Shown in pieces: positions 9,834-18,903 of a stretch of 34,125 nt of DNA. The notes below the pieces were generated by a model. The model was not told where the DNA came from. It made no database searches and saw only the letters and a program-made list of their open reading frames with translations. The translations under genes and the position numbers were made by a program. Within the stretch, counting starts at the first letter, position 1. Every line of letters begins with the position of its first letter. This DNA is from Lachnospiraceae bacterium (GTDB lineage Bacteria; Bacillota; Clostridia; Lachnospirales; Lachnospiraceae), in NCBI GenBank assembly GCA_016280355.1, contig JAEEGO010000083.1, positions 1 to 34,125 on the forward strand, in the 5' to 3' direction.

Positions 9834-10018
9834 AGCTCAATCTGGCCTGGTATCTATTCTATGGCCGAAAGCTCAACATGACGCGGCAGGAGATCATCAT
9901 CACTCCGATCGGAGAGATGCAGGACATGATCTCCTGTCTGGCTATTTATGAGGGCATGGCAAAGCCCAAAAAGAAAAGACGGAAGTGGACATACGACGAA
10001 GCGATAAATCTGAGGTGA
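9471..10018 (+). CDS. Frameshifted tail assembly chaperone (gpGT-like), -1 shift at about 9810-9818
   Basis: A9 run at 9810-9818; -1 frame continues as STDKVELNLAWYLFYGRKLNMTRQEIIITPIGEMQDMISCLAIYEGMAKPKKKRRKWTYDEAINLR and stops at 10018. Confidence 0.8.
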
Positions 10019-10022
10019 ACGA

Positions 10023-12689
10023 ATGGCTGTAAACATAGGCCCACGGATAGGCATCGACGGCGAAGCTGAATATAGAAAGCAGATCAACCAGATCATCCAG
10101 CAGACCAAGACCCTCAAGAGCGAGTACGACAAGCTGGAATCTGCAGGCGAAAAGCAGAACACAACTCTGAAAAAGAACGCCGAGATGCACAAGGTGCTCT
10201 CGCAGCAGATAGAGACGCAGAAGGAGCGGGTCAAGCAGCTGTCAGAGATGGTGCAGCAGTCCTCAGAGAAATTCGGTGAGAACGACACCAAGACACTCAA
10301 ATGGAAAGAGGCCCTCAATCAGGCTGAGACCGAGCTGAACAATCTCGAGACAAAGCTCAGAGAGCTCCCTTCAAGCCTCGAGCTCGTGGGTCAGAAGATG
10401 GAATCCATCGGAGGATCCATCAAGAACGCAGGGGACAAGATGACCAGCTTCGGACAGGCCATCGCTCCGGTATCAGCTGCAGCGGCAGCGGGACTCACGG
10501 CATCAGCCAAGACATTCATGGACTTCGAGAAGGGAATGTCAAAGGTGGCAGCCATATCAGGAGCCACTGGAGAGGATCTCGAGGCTCTCACTCAGAAGGC
10601 CAAGGACATGGGAGCTACGACGAAGTTCAGCGCTTCAGAATCAGCCGCGGCATTCTCATACATGGCTATGGCCGGATGGAAGACGGAGCAGATGTTGGAC
10701 GGCATAGCACCGATCATGAATCTTGCGGCGGCATCCGGAGAAGATCTGGCGCTGACCTCTGACATCGTGACCGATGCGCTGACGGCATTCGGACTCAAGG
10801 CACAGGACGCTGGAATGTTCACGGACGTGCTGGCAGCGGCATCCTCGAATTCAAATACAAACGTCGCCATGATGGGCGAGTCCTTCAAGTATGCCGCGCA
10901 GGAAGCTGGATCTATGGGATACAGCATTCAGGACACGGCGCTGGCCCTCGGACTCATGGCCAATAACGGCATCAAGGCTGACATGGCTGGTACTGCCCTC
11001 AGAAATATCATCCAAAGAATGGCAAAGCCCACCAAAGAGTCACAGATGGCCATGGACAGGCTCGGAATATCTCTTGCCGATGACGAGGGTCATATGTACT
11101 CACTCAGGCAGATCATGGACAAGCTGAGGGGCTCCTTCGGACAGATCAATATGCCGATGGAGCAGTTCGATGCTCAGATGGAGCTCCTTATTGAGCAGCT
11201 GGAGAACGGTGAGCTGACTGAGAAGAAGTTCGGAGATGCCACAGACGAGCTCATCCAGCAGGCATATGGCGCGGAAGCCGCCGAGAAGGCAAGAGCGGCC
11301 GCTATGCTCGCAGGAGCAAGGGCAATGCCCGCACTCCTTGCTGTGGTCAATTCTACAGCTGAAGACTACGACAAGCTCGCTGAAGCTATAGACGGAGCGA
11401 GTGAGCCGATGGCCAAGCTTGCAGACGGCTCCATAGTCCCTCTGTCGGAGGCAATGGCATCCGGGCAGGAGATCCTCGAGACCTACACGGGAACTGCTGA
11501 AGAGATGGCCAAGATCATGGAGGATAACGTCGCCGGATCCTGGACTCAGGCAAAGTCCGCCATGGAAGGTGCAGCAATAGAGGCCGGAGAAGTTCTCGCG
11601 CCGTATCTGGAAAAAGCAGCCGAAAAAGTCAAAGAGCTGGCTCAGTGGTTCGGATCACTTGATCAGGAAACACAAGACACTATCGTCAAGACGGCGGCTC
11701 TCGTGGCAGCAGCAGCTCCGCTCCTGATCACAGGAGGCAAAGTGGTATCCGGTGTGGGATCTCTGACACAGGCAGGCGGAAACGTCCTCCAGATGTTCGG
11801 GAAGTTAGTACCGGCACTCGGCACAGCATCAGGAGCACTCGGAGGAGCGGGATCATCAGCTGCAGCAGCCGGAGCAGGAATCGCCGGAATCGCGGCGCCG
11901 GTCGGAATAGCAGTCGCCGCTCTGGCCGTCCTTGCCGGTGCATTCGTCACCGCATACCAAAATGACGAGGAATTCGCCAGAGAAGTTGATACATCGATGG
12001 CCGAGGCAAAGCAGGCCATCACAGACCTGATAAACACCGTAAAGCCTGCATGGGATGCATTCAGCGAAGGCATGGCGCCTATATTCGTGGCCGGAATCAA
12101 GGCGATTACGCGCGCGATCGATAATTTCCACATATATCTGCAGGGATTCATGGACGTGGTGGCCGGATTTCTCACCGGAGACTGGAAGCGCGTATTCACC
12201 GGAATGCAGGAGATGACGGCGGGCGTGGTCAACAATATCATCAGCAAGTTCGAATTCATGCGCGACATGATCGAGGGCATTTTCAAAAATGCGGACATCC
12301 AGTTCCCGCATATAAAACTCCCTCACTTCAAGGTATCGGGATCCTTCTCACTTAATCCCCCGAGCACTCCGTCTTTTTCTGTTGACTGGTATCAGAAGGC
12401 CATGCAGGGCGGCATGAGGCTAAATGGCGCAACCATATTCGGAGCGATGGGGAACAAGCTGCTCGGCGGAGGTGAAGCCGGGCCGGAGTGGATAGTCGGA
12501 GAGAGTTCGCTCATGGGAATGATCCACAGCGCAGTACAGAGCGGATATGTGGGAGGAGGAAACACGATAAGCATCGGCGACACAAACATCATCATCAATG
12601 GAGCCGGTGAGAACGCGGAGGAGATAGCTGACCGCGTTGACGAGATAATCACATTAAGGCTACAGCAAGTGGAGGCGGCATGGGCTTAG
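10023..12689 (+). CDS. Tail tape measure protein
   Basis: 888 aa; N-term coiled coil; TP901-type core (MDFEKGMSKVAAISGATGEDLEALTQKAKDMGATTKFSASESAAAFSYMAMAGW). Confidence 0.95.
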   Translation: MAVNIGPRIGIDGEAEYRKQINQIIQQTKTLKSEYDKLESAGEKQNTTLKKNAEMHKVLSQQIETQKERVKQLSEMVQQSSEKFGENDTKTLKWKEALNQAETELNNLETKLRELPSSLELVGQKMESIGGSIKNAGDKMTSFGQAIAPVSAAAAAGLTASAKTFMDFEKGMSKVAAISGATGEDLEALTQKAKDMGATTKFSASESAAAFSYMAMAGWKTEQMLDGIAPIMNLAAASGEDLALTSDIVTDALTAFGLKAQDAGMFTDVLAAASSNSNTNVAMMGESFKYAAQEAGSMGYSIQDTALALGLMANNGIKADMAGTALRNIIQRMAKPTKESQMAMDRLGISLADDEGHMYSLRQIMDKLRGSFGQINMPMEQFDAQMELLIEQLENGELTEKKFGDATDELIQQAYGAEAAEKARAAAMLAGARAMPALLAVVNSTAEDYDKLAEAIDGASEPMAKLADGSIVPLSEAMASGQEILETYTGTAEEMAKIMEDNVAGSWTQAKSAMEGAAIEAGEVLAPYLEKAAEKVKELAQWFGSLDQETQDTIVKTAALVAAAAPLLITGGKVVSGVGSLTQAGGNVLQMFGKLVPALGTASGALGGAGSSAAAAGAGIAGIAAPVGIAVAALAVLAGAFVTAYQNDEEFAREVDTSMAEAKQAITDLINTVKPAWDAFSEGMAPIFVAGIKAITRAIDNFHIYLQGFMDVVAGFLTGDWKRVFTGMQEMTAGVVNNIISKFEFMRDMIEGIFKNADIQFPHIKLPHFKVSGSFSLNPPSTPSFSVDWYQKAMQGGMRLNGATIFGAMGNKLLGGGEAGPEWIVGESSLMGMIHSAVQSGYVGGGNTISIGDTNIIINGAGENAEEIADRVDEIITLRLQQVEAAWA

Positions 12690-13393
12690 TATATGAATAT
12701 TTGATGTTCGCGGGAACATCATCAGAAGACTTCAAGGCACACATCTCGGGACAGGGCACATTCCTGTCCCCGGAGCGTGATGTCGAGACTATATCAGTTC
12801 CGGGCCGGAACGGAGACCTCCACATCGACAACGGCAAGTTCAACAATATTATCATCACATATCCGGCATTCATCACAGAGGACTTCGATCGGAATTTTTC
12901 GGCCCTGAAGGCTTTTCTTTTGTCACATTCAGGATATGAAGTCCTCGCAGACTCATATCATCCGGATCACTACAGGAAGGCAAGATTCACAGGCAAGATC
13001 GAGCCGGACATGGCCCCGAGGAACACAGCCGGATCATTCGAGCTGTCTTTTGACTGCGATCCGAGGCTTTTTCTCAAGAATGGCGTCCAGACGGTCACAC
13101 TATATGGAGATGATCAGCTGTACAACCGCACGCTGTATTCTGCAAAGCCTCTCCTGAGAGTATACGGCACCGGAATGCTTACAATCGCCGGCACATCCAT
13201 GCAGATCACGACAGCTGAGGAATACACAGACATCGACTGCGAGATCGAGGAAGCCTTCAAAGGTGATGTAAATTGCAACGGGAACATCATTCTCGCAGAT
13301 GGGCGCTTCCCTGAGCTTCCTCCGGGCCTGATAGAGATCACCATGGAGGATATAACAAGACTGGACATTATTCCAAGGTGGTGGACAGTATGA
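12680..13393 (+). CDS. Distal tail protein (Dit-like)
   Basis: 237 aa after tape measure; VPGRNGDLHIDNGKFNN...ISYPAF-type pattern. Confidence 0.85.
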   Translation: MGLVYEYLMFAGTSSEDFKAHISGQGTFLSPERDVETISVPGRNGDLHIDNGKFNNIIITYPAFITEDFDRNFSALKAFLLSHSGYEVLADSYHPDHYRKARFTGKIEPDMAPRNTAGSFELSFDCDPRLFLKNGVQTVTLYGDDQLYNRTLYSAKPLLRVYGTGMLTIAGTSMQITTAEEYTDIDCEIEEAFKGDVNCNGNIILADGRFPELPPGLIEITMEDITRLDIIPRWWTV

Positions 13394-15273
13394 AGCCGAG
13401 ATTATTCGCAGAAGGCGCGACAGAATTCAATACAAACGGAATAGGAACCCTGTCTGATGCCATATCGTGTACCGTTTCAGAAGAGAGAAATGGTAAGTAC
13501 GAGCTCGAGCTGGTATACCCTGCCACAGGGAAGCACTACGAAGACATTATAAACCGGGCGATCATAGCGGTCATTCCTTGCAAGGATGCCACACTGCAGC
13601 CGTTCCGCGTATATCAGATTTCAAAGCCTATCGGGGGCAGAGTCACGATCAACGCCAGACACATCGGCTACGATCTCGCGAAGAATACAGCGATGCCCTT
13701 CAGCATCGAGGCATCGACGACGGCCTGCAATGATACCCTGCAGGCGCTCAAGACGAACGCCGTCGAGACGTGCCCGTTCACCTTCTGGACGGATGTGCAC
13801 ACTATATCAAGTTATACACAGCTGACACCTTCGACCATCAGACAAAGGCTCGGAGGCATCGAGGGCTCAGTATTGGATCAGTTCGGCGGAGAGTATGAAT
13901 GGGATAAGTTCACCGTGAAGCTCCACAGCCACAGAGGACATGATCTCGGAGTCCGGCTGAGATATGGCACGAACATCACCAATCTGACACAGGAGGAGAT
14001 CATCGCCGAAACCGTGACAGGAGTCGTGCCATATTGGTCTGACATGAACGGATCCGAAGTGATCACTCTTCCGGAAAAAGCCGTGTATTCACAGTATGCG
14101 GACAGATACTCGAGCAGGCTGACCATCCCGCTGGACTTTTCCGGACAATATCAGGAAGCTCCCGACGTGGCCACACTCAGAGCCGCAGCCGAAGCATATA
14201 TCACCAAGCACGACATCGGAGTCCCGACAGTCTCTGTCAAGGTCTCATTCATTAATCTGGCGGACACGCTCGAATATGAGGACATGAAATCCCTGCAGAG
14301 CGTCCATCTCTGCGACACTTTGACAGTGCAGTTTGAAAAGCTCGGAATCGATACACAGGCGAAAGTCTCAGCCTACAAGTGGAATGTCCTCGCGGAACGA
14401 TATGACGAGATCACGGTCGGCTCTATACGCACGAGCCTGGCCACATCGATCAATGACCAGAACAGCGCGACCACGGCCTCGATCGACAAGACCAAAGTCC
14501 AAGCCGGGAACGCCATCAACAAAGCCACGGCATGGCTTTCATCCGGTGACGGCTACATCGTAGCCATTAAAGGCACGGATGGAGAGTGGAAGGAGCTGCT
14601 CGCGATGGATACGAATGACATCGAGACGGCTCAGAAGGTTATGCGCCTGAACGAGAACGGACTCGGAGGATCCTCGCACGGTATCGATGGCCCATATGAA
14701 GCAGCCATCCTCGTGGATGGCACCATCGTCGCGGATGCGGTCAAGACCGGAATCCTCACAGATCTGAATGACAAATTCTATTTGAATATGGAAACCGGCG
14801 AGCTGGTCATGAAAGACGGCACGTTCACAGGACTCATCACCGGTTCTACGGCTCGGTTCGGTAGCGGAAATCTACAAACTACATTGAGCTACGGACCGTC
14901 AGCAGGATTTGACGGGCACGACGCGCTTTTAATCTCGGGTAATGACCGTATAGCCATCGAGAGCACCGACTATCAGGTTCGCATGGTGGGGACGAGCACC
15001 CACATGGGCACGCACTCGGGGAATACCTATATAAACACGAATGAGAACTATATAGGTGTCATGGCAAAAAAGATGTCTACCATAACCGGGGGAAATACAC
15101 AGCTGGTCGTTAGCGATACGGGAAGCGTCTATATCAACAACGGACGGCTCACGGATTACGTGGGATTGATAGGGACGGATGAGACGAAACTAATGACCTA
15201 CGAAGCCAACAACCACAAATATCTTGCCGTATATGTTAATGGCTCATCATACGGCAGCGTACAGCTGAGTTAA
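13378..15273 (+). CDS. Tail-associated protein (Tal / prophage tail endopeptidase-like)
   Basis: 631 aa; FNTNGIGTLSDAISCTVSEERNGKYELELVYP; position. Confidence 0.85.
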   Translation: MVDSMKPRLFAEGATEFNTNGIGTLSDAISCTVSEERNGKYELELVYPATGKHYEDIINRAIIAVIPCKDATLQPFRVYQISKPIGGRVTINARHIGYDLAKNTAMPFSIEASTTACNDTLQALKTNAVETCPFTFWTDVHTISSYTQLTPSTIRQRLGGIEGSVLDQFGGEYEWDKFTVKLHSHRGHDLGVRLRYGTNITNLTQEEIIAETVTGVVPYWSDMNGSEVITLPEKAVYSQYADRYSSRLTIPLDFSGQYQEAPDVATLRAAAEAYITKHDIGVPTVSVKVSFINLADTLEYEDMKSLQSVHLCDTLTVQFEKLGIDTQAKVSAYKWNVLAERYDEITVGSIRTSLATSINDQNSATTASIDKTKVQAGNAINKATAWLSSGDGYIVAIKGTDGEWKELLAMDTNDIETAQKVMRLNENGLGGSSHGIDGPYEAAILVDGTIVADAVKTGILTDLNDKFYLNMETGELVMKDGTFTGLITGSTARFGSGNLQTTLSYGPSAGFDGHDALLISGNDRIAIESTDYQVRMVGTSTHMGTHSGNTYINTNENYIGVMAKKMSTITGGNTQLVVSDTGSVYINNGRLTDYVGLIGTDETKLMTYEANNHKYLAVYVNGSSYGSVQLS

Positions 15274-15286
15274 TAAAGGAGGAATC

Positions 15287-18200
15287 ATGGCAATCACACA
15301 GCACATCGATCTCAATCTCATACCGAACAGCGCTCCGGTCGTCGTTCACGTGGATCAGTATGACCACGGCACGGGCCGGATCATAGCGTCACTATATGAG
15401 GACTCGACACCGTACACACCGAGCGCGGCGTCGGTATATGTACAGGGTACAAAGCCGGACGGGAAGTTCTTCGTCTCTTCTGACGGCGTGACACTCGAGG
15501 GCAATGTCGTCACGGCAGATCTCACCGAGGTCATGACGCAAGTGGCCGGTCAGGTCAGAGTCCAGTTCGTAGTCACGGAGCAGACGGGCAGGACTGGCAC
15601 GTTCGTCTTTTGGCTCGATGTGCAGGCTTCAGCCCTGCCGGATAACAGTCAGATGTCTGAGTCTGATATTTCCATGGTCGAGGAAGCCATAGAGACCATG
15701 CAGGGATACGTCTCCGACTCTGCCGAGAGCGCACAGGAAGCAGCTGCATCAGCTACAGCTGCATCACAGAGCGCGGAGGACTCCGAGGCGTGGGCTGTCG
15801 GCACAAGGAACGGAGAGCCTGTTTCTTCAGATGATCCGACTTATCACAACAATTCAAAATACTGGGCCGAGCATGGTGGCGGCGGAGGCGGCCACGTCAT
15901 CATGAACAGCGAGGGAGAGGATATGCCCGCTCGAGGCACCCTCCAGTTTTTAGGCATGAATGTTCGCGACGATGCCACGCACGGCATCACCATCGTGGAA
16001 GGCGGATCCGGAGGGTCAACAATAAAGGTCCACACCAGTGAGGCATCTCTCGCCGGTGAAGACGTGACTCTGACCGACGGCACCGACACCATGACAGAGA
16101 CCTTCGACGAGAACGGGGACGCCACGTTCATGGGAGTGACCATGACCGGAACCCTGACCATCTCATCGACAGACGGAACCGACACAGCAGCCGGAACGGT
16201 GAGCGTGCCATACTTCGGAGTCTATTCGCAGAACATCTCGTTCTGGTCGGCCACCATCCAAGTGTCTACCACGACATCCATATTCGACGGACTGACTGTA
16301 TATGCAAAGAAGAACGGCACGGTCTACGGCTCGGCTGTCTTCTCGAACGGTTCAGCATCAATCACAGTTCCGGAAGCCGGAACCTATACGCTCGAGGTCA
16401 CATATGACTGGAAGACATACCAGAGCGACGCGGTCAATGTATCGGCGGAGACCACATACAGCGTGACGTTCAACGGATTCGCGGAAACCGTGAACGTGAT
16501 CGGAGATTCCGCATTCGCAAATCTCCCCGTCACGATCAGCTGCAGCGGAATGCCGACACAGACCAAGCAGCTGGATGCGAATGCCGAGCTGTCATACCTC
16601 GCACTCCAGCCGGGGACGTATACGTTCTCAGTGGAATATCAGGGCACACCATACTCAGTACAGCAGGTTGTCACCACGGGAGGTCCTTTCACTGTACAGC
16701 TGCAAAGATGGACAGCGACGCTCCAGTTCTCAACTACATCCCCCGGCATGGATGGACAGCGTATATATGTATCGCTCAATGGCTCGGTGATAGGCTCGGC
16801 TGTATTCTCAAATGGCTCGGCCTCGCTTGACATACATGGGACGGGCACATATGACATCAGCTGTACTGTGAGCGGATTCACGTACACGGATCAGGTCGCA
16901 GTCTCTCAGGAGACCACGTACAACGTAACCCTAAACACTTTCGATGCCACGGTGAACATCTCGACGACATCGAGCGAGCTGTACGGGGCCACGATAACGA
17001 TCAAAAAAGACGGAGCCAATTATGCCACGACGAGTTTCAATAACTCCGGCTCAGCATCTTACGTGATCCATGAACAGGGGACATATACATTCGAGTGTAC
17101 CTATGGCGGAGAGACATTCTCTGACGAGGTTCAGGTGACATCACAGACGACATACACGGCGACGATTAACACGTTCAACGTGACGATCACAGCCGCTGCA
17201 TCGGTGCTGGAGGGCGAGACTTTAACAGCCACCAACGGCACCGACACAGAGACAGCTACCATCACCAACGGAGAGGCAAAATTCCGCCTGCCCGCAGGAG
17301 ACTGGGAAGTGGCTGGAATCCCAATGACAATAGTGGCTGGACAGACCTATTCGGAGCAGATCGTGATCTTCGGCTATCATTACAGCGAGACCGACAGTGA
17401 CCCCGCCAGTGGAGACTATCCGACCGGATATGATAACACCGGCTGGACTCCTCTTGCGATGGATCTCGGATCAACCGGAGCGCCTACATATAACAGCTGG
17501 GATCCCGAAGGCACCAACAAGGACATCCTGAAGTGGTTCTATCCGAAGAGCTGCATGGTGAAGTATGACGGCACCGTAGACTACTATCTCGACGAAGACG
17601 ACGAGACGAAGAAGGCGGACGGCACCGCGTCTGATGTAGCAAGCTCGGCTTACGGCGGAAACGCTATGATCGAATGGGGGCAGGACGGCAAGAGGATATA
17701 CTGGAAGATCGTACCTGACAGTGGCAATGACGGCTGGACATTCAAGATCTCCAATGCAGAAGTGCTCGGCCTGAAGCCGTGGAACCACTACGACATCAAC
17801 GGCAAGCCCAACAGACACTGGTATGAGGCGAAGTACTTCGGATCATCGGACGGAACAAGGCTCCGCTCAATCTCCGGAGGCTCGAACTACGTGAACAACG
17901 CCGGCACGACAGAAATCTCTCTGGCTGAAGCAAACAACCTGACGACCAACAAGCTCTGGACGACCGGGACCTTCGTCGATTATATGTTCTTTGCGCTTGC
18001 AAGCACGTTGATCACAAAGAACCTCAACTGTCAGGCGGCTCTTGGAGCAGGACGGAGCGCGTCGGGAAATACCTCGGCAATCGGACAGGGCACCATGAAC
18101 GGCAAGGGCAGATTTTACGGGAAGAGCAACGGCACGGAAGGCGTCAAAGTCTTCGGGGTAGAGAATCCCTATGGAAATATATGGAGGCGCATACGGGGCC

Positions 18201-18577
18201 TGATAAACATCAACGGCTCGTACCGGATAAAGATGACCTACGACCAGACGGACGGCTCGACGGTCGACGGATACAATACGGATGGTTCGGGATATATCAA
18301 TGCCGGAAGCATAGGAACTACAGCGACGTGGGTATATCCGAAGCACGATATAGTCCGCGACAACTGCCTGCTGGCACAGACCAACGGAGGAAGTGAAACC
18401 ACATACTATTGTGACGGCACATACCTGGCGGCAAGCGGTACGTTCTACGCCGTTGTGGGCGGCAATTGGAACAACGCGGGCCGTGATGGGCTCTTCAATG
18501 TCATTCTCAACGCTACGGTCTCCGTTACCGCCACCGACTTTGGCGCGGCCCTGTCTTTGAAACCGCTTGCAGCGTAG
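15287..18577 (+). CDS. Receptor-binding protein: BppU-like N-terminus, tandem Ig-like domains, C-terminal C-type-lectin/FGE-like domain carrying the DGR variable region
   Basis: N-term HIDLNLIPNSAPVVVHVDQYDHGTGRIIASLYEDSTPY; about five ~78-aa beta repeats; C-term VENPYGNIWRRIRGLININGS...VVGGNWNNAGRDGLFNVILN; 3' end nearly identical to downstream TR. Confidence 0.92.
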   Translation: MAITQHIDLNLIPNSAPVVVHVDQYDHGTGRIIASLYEDSTPYTPSAASVYVQGTKPDGKFFVSSDGVTLEGNVVTADLTEVMTQVAGQVRVQFVVTEQTGRTGTFVFWLDVQASALPDNSQMSESDISMVEEAIETMQGYVSDSAESAQEAAASATAASQSAEDSEAWAVGTRNGEPVSSDDPTYHNNSKYWAEHGGGGGGHVIMNSEGEDMPARGTLQFLGMNVRDDATHGITIVEGGSGGSTIKVHTSEASLAGEDVTLTDGTDTMTETFDENGDATFMGVTMTGTLTISSTDGTDTAAGTVSVPYFGVYSQNISFWSATIQVSTTTSIFDGLTVYAKKNGTVYGSAVFSNGSASITVPEAGTYTLEVTYDWKTYQSDAVNVSAETTYSVTFNGFAETVNVIGDSAFANLPVTISCSGMPTQTKQLDANAELSYLALQPGTYTFSVEYQGTPYSVQQVVTTGGPFTVQLQRWTATLQFSTTSPGMDGQRIYVSLNGSVIGSAVFSNGSASLDIHGTGTYDISCTVSGFTYTDQVAVSQETTYNVTLNTFDATVNISTTSSELYGATITIKKDGANYATTSFNNSGSASYVIHEQGTYTFECTYGGETFSDEVQVTSQTTYTATINTFNVTITAAASVLEGETLTATNGTDTETATITNGEAKFRLPAGDWEVAGIPMTIVAGQTYSEQIVIFGYHYSETDSDPASGDYPTGYDNTGWTPLAMDLGSTGAPTYNSWDPEGTNKDILKWFYPKSCMVKYDGTVDYYLDEDDETKKADGTASDVASSAYGGNAMIEWGQDGKRIYWKIVPDSGNDGWTFKISNAEVLGLKPWNHYDINGKPNRHWYEAKYFGSSDGTRLRSISGGSNYVNNAGTTEISLAEANNLTTNKLWTTGTFVDYMFFALASTLITKNLNCQAALGAGRSASGNTSAIGQGTMNGKGRFYGKSNGTEGVKVFGVENPYGNIWRRIRGLININGSYRIKMTYDQTDGSTVDGYNTDGSGYINAGSIGTTATWVYPKHDIVRDNCLLAQTNGGSETTYYCDGTYLAASGTFYAVVGGNWNNAGRDGLFNVILNATVSVTATDFGAALSLKPLAA
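18448..18556 (+). repeat. DGR variable region (VR)
   Basis: 109 nt matching TR 18676-18784 at constant offset 228; 14 mismatches, all opposite TR adenines. Confidence 0.95.
18542..18556 (+). other. Putative IMH-like GC-rich 3' end of VR
   Basis: ggcgcggccctgtct at the VR 3' boundary, invariant with TR except A-to-G at cct[a/g]tct. Confidence 0.55.
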
Positions 18578-18610
18578 CGAGCGGAGTGAGCGAAGCGTGA
18601 AAAGGGTGAA

Positions 18611-18649
18611 TGCCCGAAAGGGCAGAGGGGAAACGGCAACGGTTCCCCT
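18611..18649. other. Two inverted repeats between VR and TR
   Basis: tgccc-gaaa-gggca (18611-18624) and aggggaa-N10-ttcccct (18626-18649). Confidence 0.75.
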
Positions 18650-18675
18650 CAAAGGGATATAGAGAGCGCCACTCG

Positions 18676-18784
18676 CGCCATTGTGGGCGGCAATTGGAAC
18701 AACACGGGCCATGATGGGCTCTTCAATGTCAATCTCAACAATACGGTCTCCAATACCAACACCAACAATGGCGCGGCCCTATCT
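18676..18784 (+). repeat. DGR template repeat (TR)
   Basis: Noncoding near-copy of VR, 30 adenines of which 14 are replaced in VR; 11 AAY codons in the VR reading frame; directly upstream of RT. Confidence 0.95.
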
Positions 18785-18903
18785 CATCCAATCTGGAGAA
18801 CAACTGAATGCTCTCTATGTTCCTCGTCTCTCGACGAAAATCAACTCGATGCAAGCGCCTGCCGGTAGCACAGCACCAGCGAAAGCGGGCGAGAGGATAA
18901 GAC

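Noticed and set aside
10592-10927. Minus-strand ORFs inside tape measure and other structural genes
   Set aside because: All lie antisense to strongly supported CDSs and lack independent evidence
17867-18712. 281-aa minus-strand ORF spanning VR and TR
   Set aside because: Antisense to the receptor-binding protein and noncoding TR; no RBS or recognisable domain; likely an open frame by composition
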